This document shows, piece by piece, positions 43,267 through 51,094 of a DNA stretch of 64,000 nucleotides. Position 1 is the first letter of the stretch. Every line of letters begins with the position of its first letter. The notes under the pieces were generated by a model, which saw nothing but the letters and a program-made list of their open reading frames with translations, was not told the DNA's origin and made no database searches. The stretch covers positions 496,001 through 560,000 of the forward strand of contig JAHBUE010000001.1 of assembly GCA_019638235.1 (NCBI GenBank), given 5' to 3'. This DNA comes from Cyclobacteriaceae bacterium. GTDB lineage: Bacteria; Bacteroidota; Bacteroidia; Cytophagales; Cyclobacteriaceae. A program made the position numbers and the translations under genes.

Positions 43267-43943
43267 CGGTTACCCGGTCGGTATTTCTTAGTGTGTTTTT
43301 ACTTTTTGCTTCGCTTGTTAGCGCACAGCGATCAGAGGTAGGCTTTGGAATAGGCACCTTCAACTACACGGGCGACCTGGCGCGTAATTATCAGGTTAAA
43401 AACCTCAAGCCTGCGGGCACGGTTTATTATCGTTCAAACATCAGCAAGGTAGTCAGCTTTAGGGCTACTATTACGGCAGGGCAGCTTGGCGCAAAAGAAA
43501 CACCCATCGATGCCTTTGCCGCTACACGCAACGCCTCCTTCAATACTTTTCTGTTAGAAACCAGCTTAGGATTTGAATATCATTTTTTAGACTGGCGCGA
43601 TGTTAAACGACCCATGCGCTACACACCCTATCTGTTTGCCGGGCTGGGGCTTTTCGGTATTTCAGGATATGATGTAAAACCGGAAGAATACAGCAACGTT
43701 CAGCTTACCATTCCGTTTGGAGGCGGGTTTAAATATATTATTAACCCCAAGCACTACATTGCCCTTGAAGTGGGTATCCGTAAAACCTTTTTCGATTACT
43801 TAGATAACCTGTCGGATGGCGATCAAACAAGGAAGAATTACCAGTATGGAAACCCGAACGATTTCGACAACTATTTTTTTGTTGGCATAACCCTTACGCG
43901 CACATTTTACGATATCCCCTGCCCCAAAAACCCTTATAAGTAG
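43263..43943 (+). CDS. Outer-membrane beta-barrel protein (DUF6089-related)
   Basis: The 226-residue product is a shorter paralogue of the preceding one. The signal peptide is MTVTRSVFLSVFLLFASLVSAQ, then strands VGFGIGTFNYTGDLARNYQ, VVSFRATITAGQLGAKE, TPYLFAGLGLFGISGYDV and IALEVGIRKTFFDYLDNLSDG, with the terminal strand VGITLTRTFYDIPCPKNPYK. Compare FNYFGDLS in the neighbour with FNYTGDLA here. Cotranslated with it through a 4-base ATGA overlap. Function unknown; probably an eight- or ten-stranded barrel. Confidence 0.82.
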   Translation: MTVTRSVFLSVFLLFASLVSAQRSEVGFGIGTFNYTGDLARNYQVKNLKPAGTVYYRSNISKVVSFRATITAGQLGAKETPIDAFAATRNASFNTFLLETSLGFEYHFLDWRDVKRPMRYTPYLFAGLGLFGISGYDVKPEEYSNVQLTIPFGGGFKYIINPKHYIALEVGIRKTFFDYLDNLSDGDQTRKNYQYGNPNDFDNYFFVGITLTRTFYDIPCPKNPYK

Positions 43944-43991
43944 CCGGGCAAAACGTATCGGGTAATTTCATAGAAGTTGTTGAAAATAAGC

Positions 43992-43999
43992 TAATTTTG
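43992..43999 (+). promoter_or_regulatory. -7 box 7 bases before the uppS GTG (leaderless candidate)
   Basis: TAATTTTG, perfect TAnnTTTG, then seven bases (CCCCCTT) and the GTG at 44007. TTTC at 43966-43969 lies 22 bases upstream as a weak -33. Transcription would start at or next to the GTG. Confidence 0.5.
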
Positions 44000-44006
44000 C
44001 CCCCTT

Positions 44007-44759
44007 GTGGCTTCTTTTAAAGAACATATTGACCCTAATAATGTCCCTCACCACGTTGCGGTAATCATGGATGGCAACGGGCGTTGGGCTAAAAAGAAAG
44101 GCGCCATGCGCATTTTTGGTCATCGCAATGCCGTTAAGGCCGTTCGCGATGTTACAGAAGGGTGCGGTGAACTTGGGGTAAAGTACCTGACACTCTACGC
44201 CTTTTCTACCGAAAACTGGTTGCGACCAAAAGATGAGGTGGACGGGCTTATGGAATTGCTTGTAAACACCCTGAAAGAAGAAATAAATTCACTGATGGAG
44301 AACCGGGTAAAACTAATTACCATAGGAGAAACATCACATCTTCCGGGAGATTGCCAGAAAAACCTTGCCTGGGCTATGGAGAAGACCAAAAACAATACGG
44401 GGCTTACCGTCATTCTCGCACTGAGCTACAGTGGCCGGTGGGAGTTGAAAGAGGCCGTACGGGCTATTGCGCAGGAGGTGAAAAACGGGACGTTAGACCC
44501 CGAAGCCATTGATGAAAGCAGCATTGCCAGGTATTTGCAAACGGCCGGTATCCCCGACCCTGAGTTGCTCATCCGCACCAGCGGTGAAATGCGCATCAGC
44601 AACTTTTTACTTTGGCAAATTGCCTATACAGAATTGTATATAACCCCTACCTTGTGGCCTGATTTCCGAAAGGAGAATTTATATGAGGCCATCTGGTCTT
44701 ACCAGCAACGCGAGCGCAGGTTTGGTAAAACAAGTGAACAATTGAATCCGGTTAGTTGA
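44007..44759 (+). CDS. uppS: Isoprenyl transferase (undecaprenyl diphosphate synthase)
   Basis: UppS builds the C55 lipid carrier for peptidoglycan and polysaccharides from farnesyl diphosphate and isopentenyl diphosphate. The 250-residue product has the family signature HVAVIMDGNGRWAKKKG with catalytic Asp, GHRNAVKAVRDV, YAFSTENWLRPKDEV, LALSYSGRWEL and PELLIRTSGEMRISNFLLWQIAYTELY near the end. Start codon is GTG. It is directly followed by bamA with no spacer (TGA then ATG). Undecaprenyl carrier and BamA are both envelope-biogenesis factors, so coexpression makes sense. Confidence 0.97.
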   Translation: MASFKEHIDPNNVPHHVAVIMDGNGRWAKKKGAMRIFGHRNAVKAVRDVTEGCGELGVKYLTLYAFSTENWLRPKDEVDGLMELLVNTLKEEINSLMENRVKLITIGETSHLPGDCQKNLAWAMEKTKNNTGLTVILALSYSGRWELKEAVRAIAQEVKNGTLDPEAIDESSIARYLQTAGIPDPELLIRTSGEMRISNFLLWQIAYTELYITPTLWPDFRKENLYEAIWSYQQRERRFGKTSEQLNPVS

Positions 44760-47444
44760 ATGATGAGAGCAAGTATTCTGATTTTTTTTCTCCTGTTGGT
44801 TGGGTTTGATACGATGGCGCAATTTCGGAGAAGCCGTGCCAGCCAGCCGGCAGCAACCGATAACCTTAACTATGCAAACCCTGCCGAGTATATCATAGCC
44901 GGTATTGAAGTTACCGGACTAAACATATTGGATAAGAATGCCATGGTTTCGCTTACGGGCCTGCACGTTGGCGATAAAATTAAAATACCCGGAGATGCCA
45001 TTTCAAACGCTATCCGTAAACTGTGGAATCACGGACTCGTTGGCGATGTTACCATTGGGGTGCAAAAAATTGAAGGCGAAAATGTGTGGCTTGAAATAAA
45101 AATGGCCGAGCGCCCACGACTTACAAACTTCTATTTCAACGGCATATCGAAAGGGCAGGAGTCATCGCTGAAAGAAGAGCTCACCCTCATACGCGGAAAA
45201 ATTGTAAACGATGCCATGCTTCGCAACACGGAGATTGCGGTGAAGAAATTTTTTGTCAAGAAAGGCTTTCTGAATACAGAAGTAAAGATTATACAGGAAC
45301 GCGACACCATTGCCACAGATGGTATCCGGTTGAAAATAGCCGTTAACACCAATTCCAAAGTAAAGATTAACAAGATTTCGTTTGAAGGAAACGAAAACAT
45401 TGCAGATGGCAAGCTGAAAGGCCAGATGAAAAAAACAGCCGAGCACCCGCGCTTTGCCCTGCACAGAACCATTATTAAAAAAGTGCTGGGCTTTAAACCC
45501 CGCGATGTTAAAACGTATTTCACCGAATCGTATGAAATGAGTTGGCGTGATGTGCAGGAATTTTTTGGCGACAACGTTAAGGTGAACGTTTTTAAGGGGT
45601 CAAAATTTATTCTGGCAGAATTTGAAGAAGATAAGAAGAAAATTATTGAGCACTATAACTCAAAAGGCTACCGCGATGCAGAAATTGTAATGGATACCCT
45701 TTACAACTTTAACAAGCGCACTATCAACATTGATTTTGTAATTGACGAAGGGCCGAAATATTATTTTCGCAACATCATCTGGACAGGCAACTACATTCAC
45801 AACGACAAAACGCTGAATGCCATTCTGGGTATTAAAAAAGGCGATGTATATAACCGTGAAATGATTCAAAGGAAACTAACCTTCAACCCGAAAGGCCCGG
45901 ATATAAGCGGCCTGTATATGGATGACGGCTATCTGTTTTTCAGCATCAACGATGTAGAGGTTGCCGTAGTGGGCGATTCGATTGATGTTGAAATGCGTAT
46001 TCGCGAAGGCGACCAGGCTACCATCAATGAAGTTACTATTTCAGGAAACGACCGCACCAGCGACCACGTAATACGCAGGGAACTCAGCACTATTCCAGGT
46101 TGGAAATTCAGCAGGTCAGACATTATCCGTACACAACAAAAGCTCGGTCAGCTTGGGTATTTCAATCCGCAAACTATCGGGCAAAACATGCAGCCCAACA
46201 TGGCCGATGCTACCGTTGATGTGGAGTGGATGGTGGAGGAACAATCCAACGACCAGATTGAACTTTCCGGTGGATGGGGCGGTGCGTTTGGTTTTGTGGG
46301 TACGCTTGGCTTAACGTTTAATAACTTTTCGCTGCGCAACATTCCGCATGTTAAAAAATGGAGGCCACTGCCGGTAGGTGATGGTCAGCGGTTATCATTG
46401 CGTGTACAAGCCAACGGAAGAAACTTCCAGAATTACAGTATTTCATTTTCTGAGCCCTGGCTTGGCGGGCGCAAGCCGCAATCACTTTCCGTAAGTGCAA
46501 ACAAATCCATTTCGCGTTTTGCAGGGCAGGGCGCCACAAACTGGTTCGACCTGAACTCTGTGTTGAAAGTTGATAACATTACGTTGGGGTTGGGTAAGGT
46601 GCTGGAGTGGCCCGACAATTATTTCACGCTTATCAATTCATTATCGTATTCTGTTTATACGTTGAAGAACGCCCCCAACTACATACCCGGTTGCCCCGAT
46701 TGCGTTGCGAACAGCGTAACGTTTAACTCAACTATTGCGCGGAGAAGTGTTGATAACCCTATGTATCCGGCACAAGGTTCTGAAATTTCTTTAAGCGCAA
46801 CCTTTACGCCTCCTTACTCCTCATGGCGAAACATTAATTATTCCGAAGCCACACCCCAGGATCTTAACAGATGGGTGGAATATCACAAGTGGATGTTTGA
46901 TGCCAAGTATTATATAGCGCTTGACCAGAACAACAAACTTGTATTGGAAGCAAAAGCACACTTTGGTTTTATTGGCCGTTACAGCCGGCAAACAGCCTAT
47001 ACTCCTTTTGAACGATTTTATCTTGGTGGAGCCGGTTTGGCCGGTGGTTTCGGGGCGTTTGTACTCGGGCAGGACATTATTGCGTTGCGCGGATATGACG
47101 ACAACCAGATTACCCCGCCATTCAATAACCTTGGCTCGCAGGTAAGGGGTGGTATAGTGTACGATAAGTTCGGACTTGAACTCCGTTACCCGGTAACTAC
47201 CGGCAACGCGGCCACTATTTATGGTTTTGTTTTTGCTGAGGCCGGTAATAACTGGGATAATTACGAGGACTTTAATCCGTTTAGTATGTATAAAACGGCT
47301 GGTTTTGGCGCACGAATATTTATGCCTGCATTTGGTTTAATTGGCCTTAACTGGGGATACGGGTTTGACCCGTTCCCGTTGGGCAGCACCAATCAGCGAA
47401 GCGGGGCTAAATTCCAGTTTACTATTGGACAACAAATCCGTTAA
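44760..47444 (+). CDS. bamA: Outer membrane protein assembly factor BamA
   Basis: BamA (Omp85) inserts beta-barrel proteins into the outer membrane. The 894-residue product has a signal peptide (MRASILIFFLLLVGFDTMAQ), five POTRA domains over about residues 40-460 (for example YIIAGIEVTGLNILDKNAM, KINKISFEGNENIADGKL, YFRNIIWTGNYIHNDKTL, TINEVTISGNDRTSDHVIRREL) and a 16-strand barrel. YDDNQI near residue 780 and IYGFVFAEAGNNWDN are the usual barrel features. The barrel ends FQFTIGQQIR rather than in a terminal Phe, as often in this phylum. It begins directly at the uppS stop and is followed after 4 bases by skp. Confidence 0.96.
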   Translation: MMRASILIFFLLLVGFDTMAQFRRSRASQPAATDNLNYANPAEYIIAGIEVTGLNILDKNAMVSLTGLHVGDKIKIPGDAISNAIRKLWNHGLVGDVTIGVQKIEGENVWLEIKMAERPRLTNFYFNGISKGQESSLKEELTLIRGKIVNDAMLRNTEIAVKKFFVKKGFLNTEVKIIQERDTIATDGIRLKIAVNTNSKVKINKISFEGNENIADGKLKGQMKKTAEHPRFALHRTIIKKVLGFKPRDVKTYFTESYEMSWRDVQEFFGDNVKVNVFKGSKFILAEFEEDKKKIIEHYNSKGYRDAEIVMDTLYNFNKRTINIDFVIDEGPKYYFRNIIWTGNYIHNDKTLNAILGIKKGDVYNREMIQRKLTFNPKGPDISGLYMDDGYLFFSINDVEVAVVGDSIDVEMRIREGDQATINEVTISGNDRTSDHVIRRELSTIPGWKFSRSDIIRTQQKLGQLGYFNPQTIGQNMQPNMADATVDVEWMVEEQSNDQIELSGGWGGAFGFVGTLGLTFNNFSLRNIPHVKKWRPLPVGDGQRLSLRVQANGRNFQNYSISFSEPWLGGRKPQSLSVSANKSISRFAGQGATNWFDLNSVLKVDNITLGLGKVLEWPDNYFTLINSLSYSVYTLKNAPNYIPGCPDCVANSVTFNSTIARRSVDNPMYPAQGSEISLSATFTPPYSSWRNINYSEATPQDLNRWVEYHKWMFDAKYYIALDQNNKLVLEAKAHFGFIGRYSRQTAYTPFERFYLGGAGLAGGFGAFVLGQDIIALRGYDDNQITPPFNNLGSQVRGGIVYDKFGLELRYPVTTGNAATIYGFVFAEAGNNWDNYEDFNPFSMYKTAGFGARIFMPAFGLIGLNWGYGFDPFPLGSTNQRSGAKFQFTIGQQIR

Positions 47445-47448
47445 AAAA

Positions 47449-47985
47449 ATGCGGTTTTATCTTATTACGATATTTTTTCTCATTTTCGGCCTGAATTTTG
47501 TCAACGCTCAGAGGTTCGGGTACATTGACACGGATTTCATCCTGAATAAAATGCCGGAGTATAAGAAGGCGCAGGATGAAATAAACCAGTTATCCGACTT
47601 GTGGACAAAGGAAATTCAGGGCATGGCCAAAGAAGTGGAGGCTATGTACAGCGCCCTTCAGGCGGAGCAAGTGTTGCTTACTGAAGAGATGCGGAAAGAA
47701 CGAGTTGAGTCTATAAAAAAGAAGGAAGAAGATGTTAAAGTTTACCAAAACAAGGTATTCGGGTTTGATGGGCTGTTCTTTCTTAAAAAAGCTGAGTTGA
47801 TAAAACCATTGCAGGATAAGGTGTGGGATGCAGTAGATAAAGTGGCCAAGCAAAATAACTTAGCCATAGTGTTTGATAAAGCGGGGGAGTTGGTAATGAT
47901 ATATACCGACCCGCGATATGACTATACTGATTTTGTATTAGATGAATTAGGGTTAGGCGACCCGAATGATAAGATTAAGAATTAA
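47449..47985 (+). CDS. skp: OmpH/Skp family periplasmic chaperone, first copy
   Basis: The 178-residue product has a signal peptide (MRFYLITIFFLIFGLNFVNAQ), the conserved start RFGYIDTDFILNKMPEYKKAQDEI, a long coiled coil (about residues 45-125, with KERVESIKKKEEDVKVYQNKV) and the terminal LAIVFDKAGELVMIYTDPRYDYTDFVLDELG. Skp trimers hold unfolded outer-membrane proteins on the way to BamA. An in-frame upstream start would overlap bamA by 104 bases and is rejected, since the signal peptide starts at 47449, 4 bases after the bamA stop. Acts with the second copy and BamA. Confidence 0.94.
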   Translation: MRFYLITIFFLIFGLNFVNAQRFGYIDTDFILNKMPEYKKAQDEINQLSDLWTKEIQGMAKEVEAMYSALQAEQVLLTEEMRKERVESIKKKEEDVKVYQNKVFGFDGLFFLKKAELIKPLQDKVWDAVDKVAKQNNLAIVFDKAGELVMIYTDPRYDYTDFVLDELGLGDPNDKIKN

Positions 47986-48010
47986 CTAAAACTGAATAAA
48001 TTTTACCGTG

Positions 48011-48547
48011 ATGAAAAAAATAATCTTCCTGTTAACCTTCGGATTTGGAGCAGCCTTTGCCTTTGCACAAGCCCCAACAAAAATTGGCTATGCCGATGTT
48101 GAGTACATCTTCAGCCAGATGCCCGAATCCAAACAAGTTGAAACCGAACTGCAAACCTTGCAGGCTCAACTTAAAAAACAGTATGACGCCAAGGTTGCCG
48201 AATTCCAAAAGAAACTTCAGGAGTATCAATCTTTTGGCAATACTGTTCCTGATGCAGTGCGTCAAAACTCCGAAAGAGAACTTCAGCAGCTTCAACAAAA
48301 CATTCAGAAACTTGAGCAGGAGTCGCAAGAGAACATCCAACGTAAGCATACGCAATTAATGGAGCCGGTGTTTACTAAAGTGGGTAAAGCCATTGAAGAC
48401 GTGGCCAAAGAAAACGGCTTCAACTTAATTCTTACCAACCAGGTAAGCGGCCTTGACGTGGTACTGTACGCTGATGACAGCTCTGACATTTCAGACCTTG
48501 TGCTGAAAAAGATGGGCATTACCCCGCAGCCCGCACCTAAAAATTAA
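48011..48547 (+). CDS. OmpH/Skp family periplasmic chaperone, second copy
   Basis: The 178-residue paralogue of the preceding protein has a signal peptide (MKKIIFLLTFGFGAAFAFAQ), KIGYADVEYIFSQMPESKQVETEL, a Gln/Glu-rich coiled coil (ELQQLQQNIQKLEQESQENIQRKH) and the end KENGFNLILTNQVSGLDVVLYADDSSDISDLVLKKMGI. A GTG three bases upstream is possible, but the ATG at 48011 is preferred. Tandem skp copies with different coiled-coil lengths are common in Bacteroidota and may serve different client sizes. The gene closes the run; a strong terminator follows at 48565. Confidence 0.93.
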   Translation: MKKIIFLLTFGFGAAFAFAQAPTKIGYADVEYIFSQMPESKQVETELQTLQAQLKKQYDAKVAEFQKKLQEYQSFGNTVPDAVRQNSERELQQLQQNIQKLEQESQENIQRKHTQLMEPVFTKVGKAIEDVAKENGFNLILTNQVSGLDVVLYADDSSDISDLVLKKMGITPQPAPKN

Positions 48548-48564
48548 TTGAACTATATTTCAAT

Positions 48565-48596
48565 AAAAAACCCCGGCTATACAGCCGGGGTTTTTT
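48565..48596. terminator. Bidirectional terminator between skp and recX
   Basis: CCCCGGCT (48571-48578) pairs with AGCCGGGG (48583-48590) around ATAC, flanked by A6 and T6. The 8-bp GC stem plus six A-T pairs makes a very stable, symmetric terminator. It ends the yqeY-skp run on the plus strand and recX on the minus strand. Confidence 0.95.
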
Positions 48597-48657
48597 ATTA
48601 TTCTGCAAGTAGCGCAAGGCGTCAAGACACCTTCAAGGTGTCAGATGCCTATGAGGG

Positions 48658-49128
48658 TCAGCCCGGCAGCAGTTCTTTTATTTCCTGCCACACCAACTCC
48701 GGCTCATACCCTTTCTGAATGCCGTATCGGGCAACCTTGTTTCGTTTTTCAAAAAGATTTTCGGCTGTTGTTTCCGCAGCTTTTTTGATGATAAGTTGCT
48801 TTAAGGTGTTGGCATAATCCGCAGTGTCAATTTCGCGTAGTCCTATTTTTATACAGGTTGTCGTTAGCCCTTTTGCTTCCAACTCACGAATGATTTTTAA
48901 CCGCCCCCATTTTTTCATCCGAAACTTTCCGCCAGCGTAAGCTTTGGCATAGCGTTCCTCATTAAGAAAGCCCTCGGTAATCAGGTCGGAAAGGAGTTGG
49001 TTAACCTCTGATGAATAAAGCCCGAACGTATAAAGTTTGTTCTTTACTTCCTGGTGCGAACGCTCCTGGTATGCACAATACCGGAGTATTTTGTTCCGCG
49101 CCTCTTCCGGTGAAAATCTCTTCGACAT
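48658..49128 (-). CDS. recX: RecX family regulatory protein
   Basis: RecX binds along the RecA filament groove and limits recombination. The 156-residue product consists of helical triplets. ILRYCAYQERSHQEVKNKLYTFGL is the first repeat with the conserved R-S-x-x-E pattern, then LIEGFLNEERYAKAYAGGKFRMKKWG (the (F)L(N/D)DxRYAxxY signature), then EKRNKVARYGIQKGYEPELVWQEIKEL. It lies 15 bases after the YcxB-like gene. recA is not in the window. Confidence 0.92.
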   Translation of the reverse strand: MSKRFSPEEARNKILRYCAYQERSHQEVKNKLYTFGLYSSEVNQLLSDLITEGFLNEERYAKAYAGGKFRMKKWGRLKIIRELEAKGLTTTCIKIGLREIDTADYANTLKQLIIKKAAETTAENLFEKRNKVARYGIQKGYEPELVWQEIKELLPG

Positions 49129-49143
49129 AGAGGCGATGACGGA

Positions 49144-49620
49144 TTACTTCACGTAACCTTTTGTTTTTAAAACGCTGGTTAAAAACTTACGCTCATTTTC
49201 AGTGTTGAAAATCCTGAACGGCAGGTATATCATCTGGGCCTTGTTCACGAACAGCACAAAATAGTCTTTACCGATAGTCGCTTTTTTAATCTGATCCCAC
49301 TTCATGGGCATACCTTCACGCGGATTTATCTTCATCAGGATTTGCTGACTACTGATTTCGTACGAAAATTTTTCAAACAACATTTTGCCTTGCTCCAATT
49401 GTGTTACACCATAAAACTGTATCCACCAAAAAAGCAGGTACAACCCCAATCCTATCAGCGCACTGATAAACCACCAGATGCTCGGAAACCATATATATCC
49501 TGAACAAATCAATAATGCACCCAGAAGGGCTATCCAGCCTTGCTGTTTCAAAATGTTTTTCAGGGCCAACCGGATATACGTTTTCTTTTCGAGTTTGTAA
49601 TTTTTTGTTTTAACAACCAT
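49144..49620 (-). CDS. YcxB-like membrane protein
   Basis: The 158-residue product has a short basic N-terminus, two hydrophobic helices (IALLGALLICSGYIWF, WWFISALIGLGLYLLFWWIQF), and a C-terminal beta-rich domain. That domain (FEKFSYEISSQQILMKINPREGMPMKWDQIKKATIGKDYFVLFVNKAQMIYLPFRIF) matches the YcxB-like pattern, where a W-x-x-I/L...YFxLxxxxxxxxxxPxxxF motif is typical. YcxB proteins have no known role. It is placed between nadC (22 bases upstream) and recX (15 downstream) in one minus-strand unit. Confidence 0.8.
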   Translation of the reverse strand: MVVKTKNYKLEKKTYIRLALKNILKQQGWIALLGALLICSGYIWFPSIWWFISALIGLGLYLLFWWIQFYGVTQLEQGKMLFEKFSYEISSQQILMKINPREGMPMKWDQIKKATIGKDYFVLFVNKAQMIYLPFRIFNTENERKFLTSVLKTKGYVK

Positions 49621-49642
49621 AATTTCTTTACCAATATTTTTC

Positions 49643-50500
49643 TTAAATCATTTTCAAACTAAGGTCAAGGCTTTTAACGGAATGGGTAAGCGCACCAACC
49701 GAAATATAATCCACCCCACATTCGGCAACATCACGAATGGTTTCTTCTGTAATGCCGCCACTTGCTTCTGTTTTATACCTTCCGTTAATCAACTCAACAG
49801 CCGCTTTCATATCCGAAAGACTCATGTTGTCGAGCATGATTACATCCGCACCGCCAGCCTGTAAAACTTTCCGCACCTCATCTAAGTTACGGGTTTCTAT
49901 CTCAACTTTTAAATCTTTTTTAGAGGTGCGAAGATAATCTTTTGTTCGATTGATTGCCTGTTCGATGCCACCAGCTCCGTCAATATGATTGTCTTTTAGC
50001 ATAATCATATCAAAAAGGCCAATCCGATGGTTTTGTCCGCCCCCAAGCAGTACAGCCCATTTTTCCAATAAGCGAAAATTAGGAGTGGTTTTGCGGGTAT
50101 CGAGCAACGTTGCCCCGGCTCCGGAAACAAGTTTAACTAATCGGTTTGTAACGGTAGCAATGCCACTCATGCGCTGCATACAGTTCAGCACAAGGCGCTC
50201 GGCAGTGAGTATGGAGCGAACAGAACCGGAAACGATAAACGCAACATCACCTTTTTTTACTTCAACGCCATCAGTAATGAAAATTTCCAACTCCAGGTTG
50301 TTATCAACTTGTTTGAAAATTTTCGCAGCCAGTTCAACGCCTGCCAATATACCGTCATCTTTAACCAGAAGCCGGGCTTTGCCTATGGCAGATTGCGGAA
50401 TGGAGGCAAGCGATGAGTGATCGCCATCACCCATATCTTCTGCCAGGGCAGACTGTATAAATTGCTGCAAAAATGAACCTGTAATATAATAGGGCTTCAC
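49643..50500 (-). CDS. nadC: Nicotinate-nucleotide pyrophosphorylase (carboxylating)
   Basis: NadC (QAPRTase) converts quinolinate and PRPP to nicotinate mononucleotide in de novo NAD synthesis. The 285-residue product has ALAEDMGDGDHSSL, the catalytic Arg/Lys segments CMQRMSGIATVTNRLV and LLDTRKTTPNFRLLEKWAV, HRIGLFDMIMLKDNHI, EIETRNLDEV and DVIMLDNMS. The longer frame to the TTG/ATT region at 50530 is rejected because those codons are the promoter. The GTG at 50500 gives MKPYYITGSFLQQFI, the normal length and start. The GTG lies 4 bases after the -7 box. Confidence 0.96.
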   Translation of the reverse strand: MKPYYITGSFLQQFIQSALAEDMGDGDHSSLASIPQSAIGKARLLVKDDGILAGVELAAKIFKQVDNNLELEIFITDGVEVKKGDVAFIVSGSVRSILTAERLVLNCMQRMSGIATVTNRLVKLVSGAGATLLDTRKTTPNFRLLEKWAVLLGGGQNHRIGLFDMIMLKDNHIDGAGGIEQAINRTKDYLRTSKKDLKVEIETRNLDEVRKVLQAGGADVIMLDNMSLSDMKAAVELINGRYKTEASGGITEETIRDVAECGVDYISVGALTHSVKSLDLSLKMI

Positions 50501-50504
50501 GCTG

Positions 50505-50512
50505 CAAAAATA
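50505..50512 (-). promoter_or_regulatory. -7 box directly before the nadC GTG (leaderless candidate)
   Basis: TATTTTTG, perfect TAnnTTTG, then CAGC and the GTG at 50500. A TTG lies about 15 bases upstream. Transcription would start at or within a few bases of the start codon. Confidence 0.6.
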
Positions 50513-50560
50513 GACAGCCCCCGCAATCAACGGCTATTATTAGGGAGATTTACGGAACAA

Positions 50561-50950
50561 TTATTCCTTAACGAAAGAGATTTCCTGCACCAACGACTGG
50601 TTCCCCGAAATCCTGATTTTCATCCATACCCGAAAGGTATTGCCACCACTTTTATATTGCCCGATAGCAAAGGGCTGCCCGCCTTTTGACGAACCCTGGT
50701 GAATAATATTAAACTCGGAAGGAGGATTTGCTTTAAAAAAATCGCGCAACACAAATTCGGCTTGCGCCCGGCTGTACGTTTCGGGTTTATTGTCGATGGT
50801 TACATCAACAGAGGTGTTGAGGTATTTGGCCAACTCCTTTGCGCTGCCGGCTTTAATAGATTCTTTTACCAGGTCAACCACATTATTTCCCTGGGCCACT
50901 GCCTGCCAAGACCATAAAACCACCAGCCCAACAATCAAAATCCTGTTCAT
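50561..50950 (-). CDS. DUF4783 secreted protein
   Basis: The 129-residue product has a signal peptide (MNRILIVGLVVLWSWQAVAQ) and one alpha+beta domain. The segments VVDLVKESIKAGSAKELAKYLNTSVDVTIDN, then YSRAQAEFVLRDFFKANPPSEFNIIHQGSSKGG and YKSGGNTFRVWMKIR, match DUF4783, a small NTF2/cystatin-like periplasmic domain confined to Bacteroidota. It commonly precedes nadC, as here (60 bases). Function is unknown. It has a good promoter at 50967-50996. Confidence 0.9.
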   Translation of the reverse strand: MNRILIVGLVVLWSWQAVAQGNNVVDLVKESIKAGSAKELAKYLNTSVDVTIDNKPETYSRAQAEFVLRDFFKANPPSEFNIIHQGSSKGGQPFAIGQYKSGGNTFRVWMKIRISGNQSLVQEISFVKE

Positions 50951-50966
50951 AACCCTAAATCTAACC

Positions 50967-50996
50967 CAAAATTATGCCATAATGCCTATTCTCAAA
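50967..50996 (-). promoter_or_regulatory. Promoter of the DUF4783 gene
   Basis: TTTG (50996-50993) and TAATTTTG (50974-50967) on the minus strand, 18 bases apart, 16 bases before the ATG. Standard Bacteroidota promoter. Confidence 0.7.
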
Positions 50997-51066
50997 CGAA
51001 ATCAGAGAGGGTTTTCATGTATGCCATAAGCAGGGCAAAGTAACCCTAAAATGGGCGAATAGATGG

Positions 51067-51074
51067 TATATTTG
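51067..51074 (+). promoter_or_regulatory. -7 box of gpmI
   Basis: TATATTTG, perfect TAnnTTTG, 20 bases before the gpmI ATG at 51095; no clear -33 TTG. Confidence 0.6.
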
Positions 51075-51094
51075 CACCTTCATTTTTTACTACC

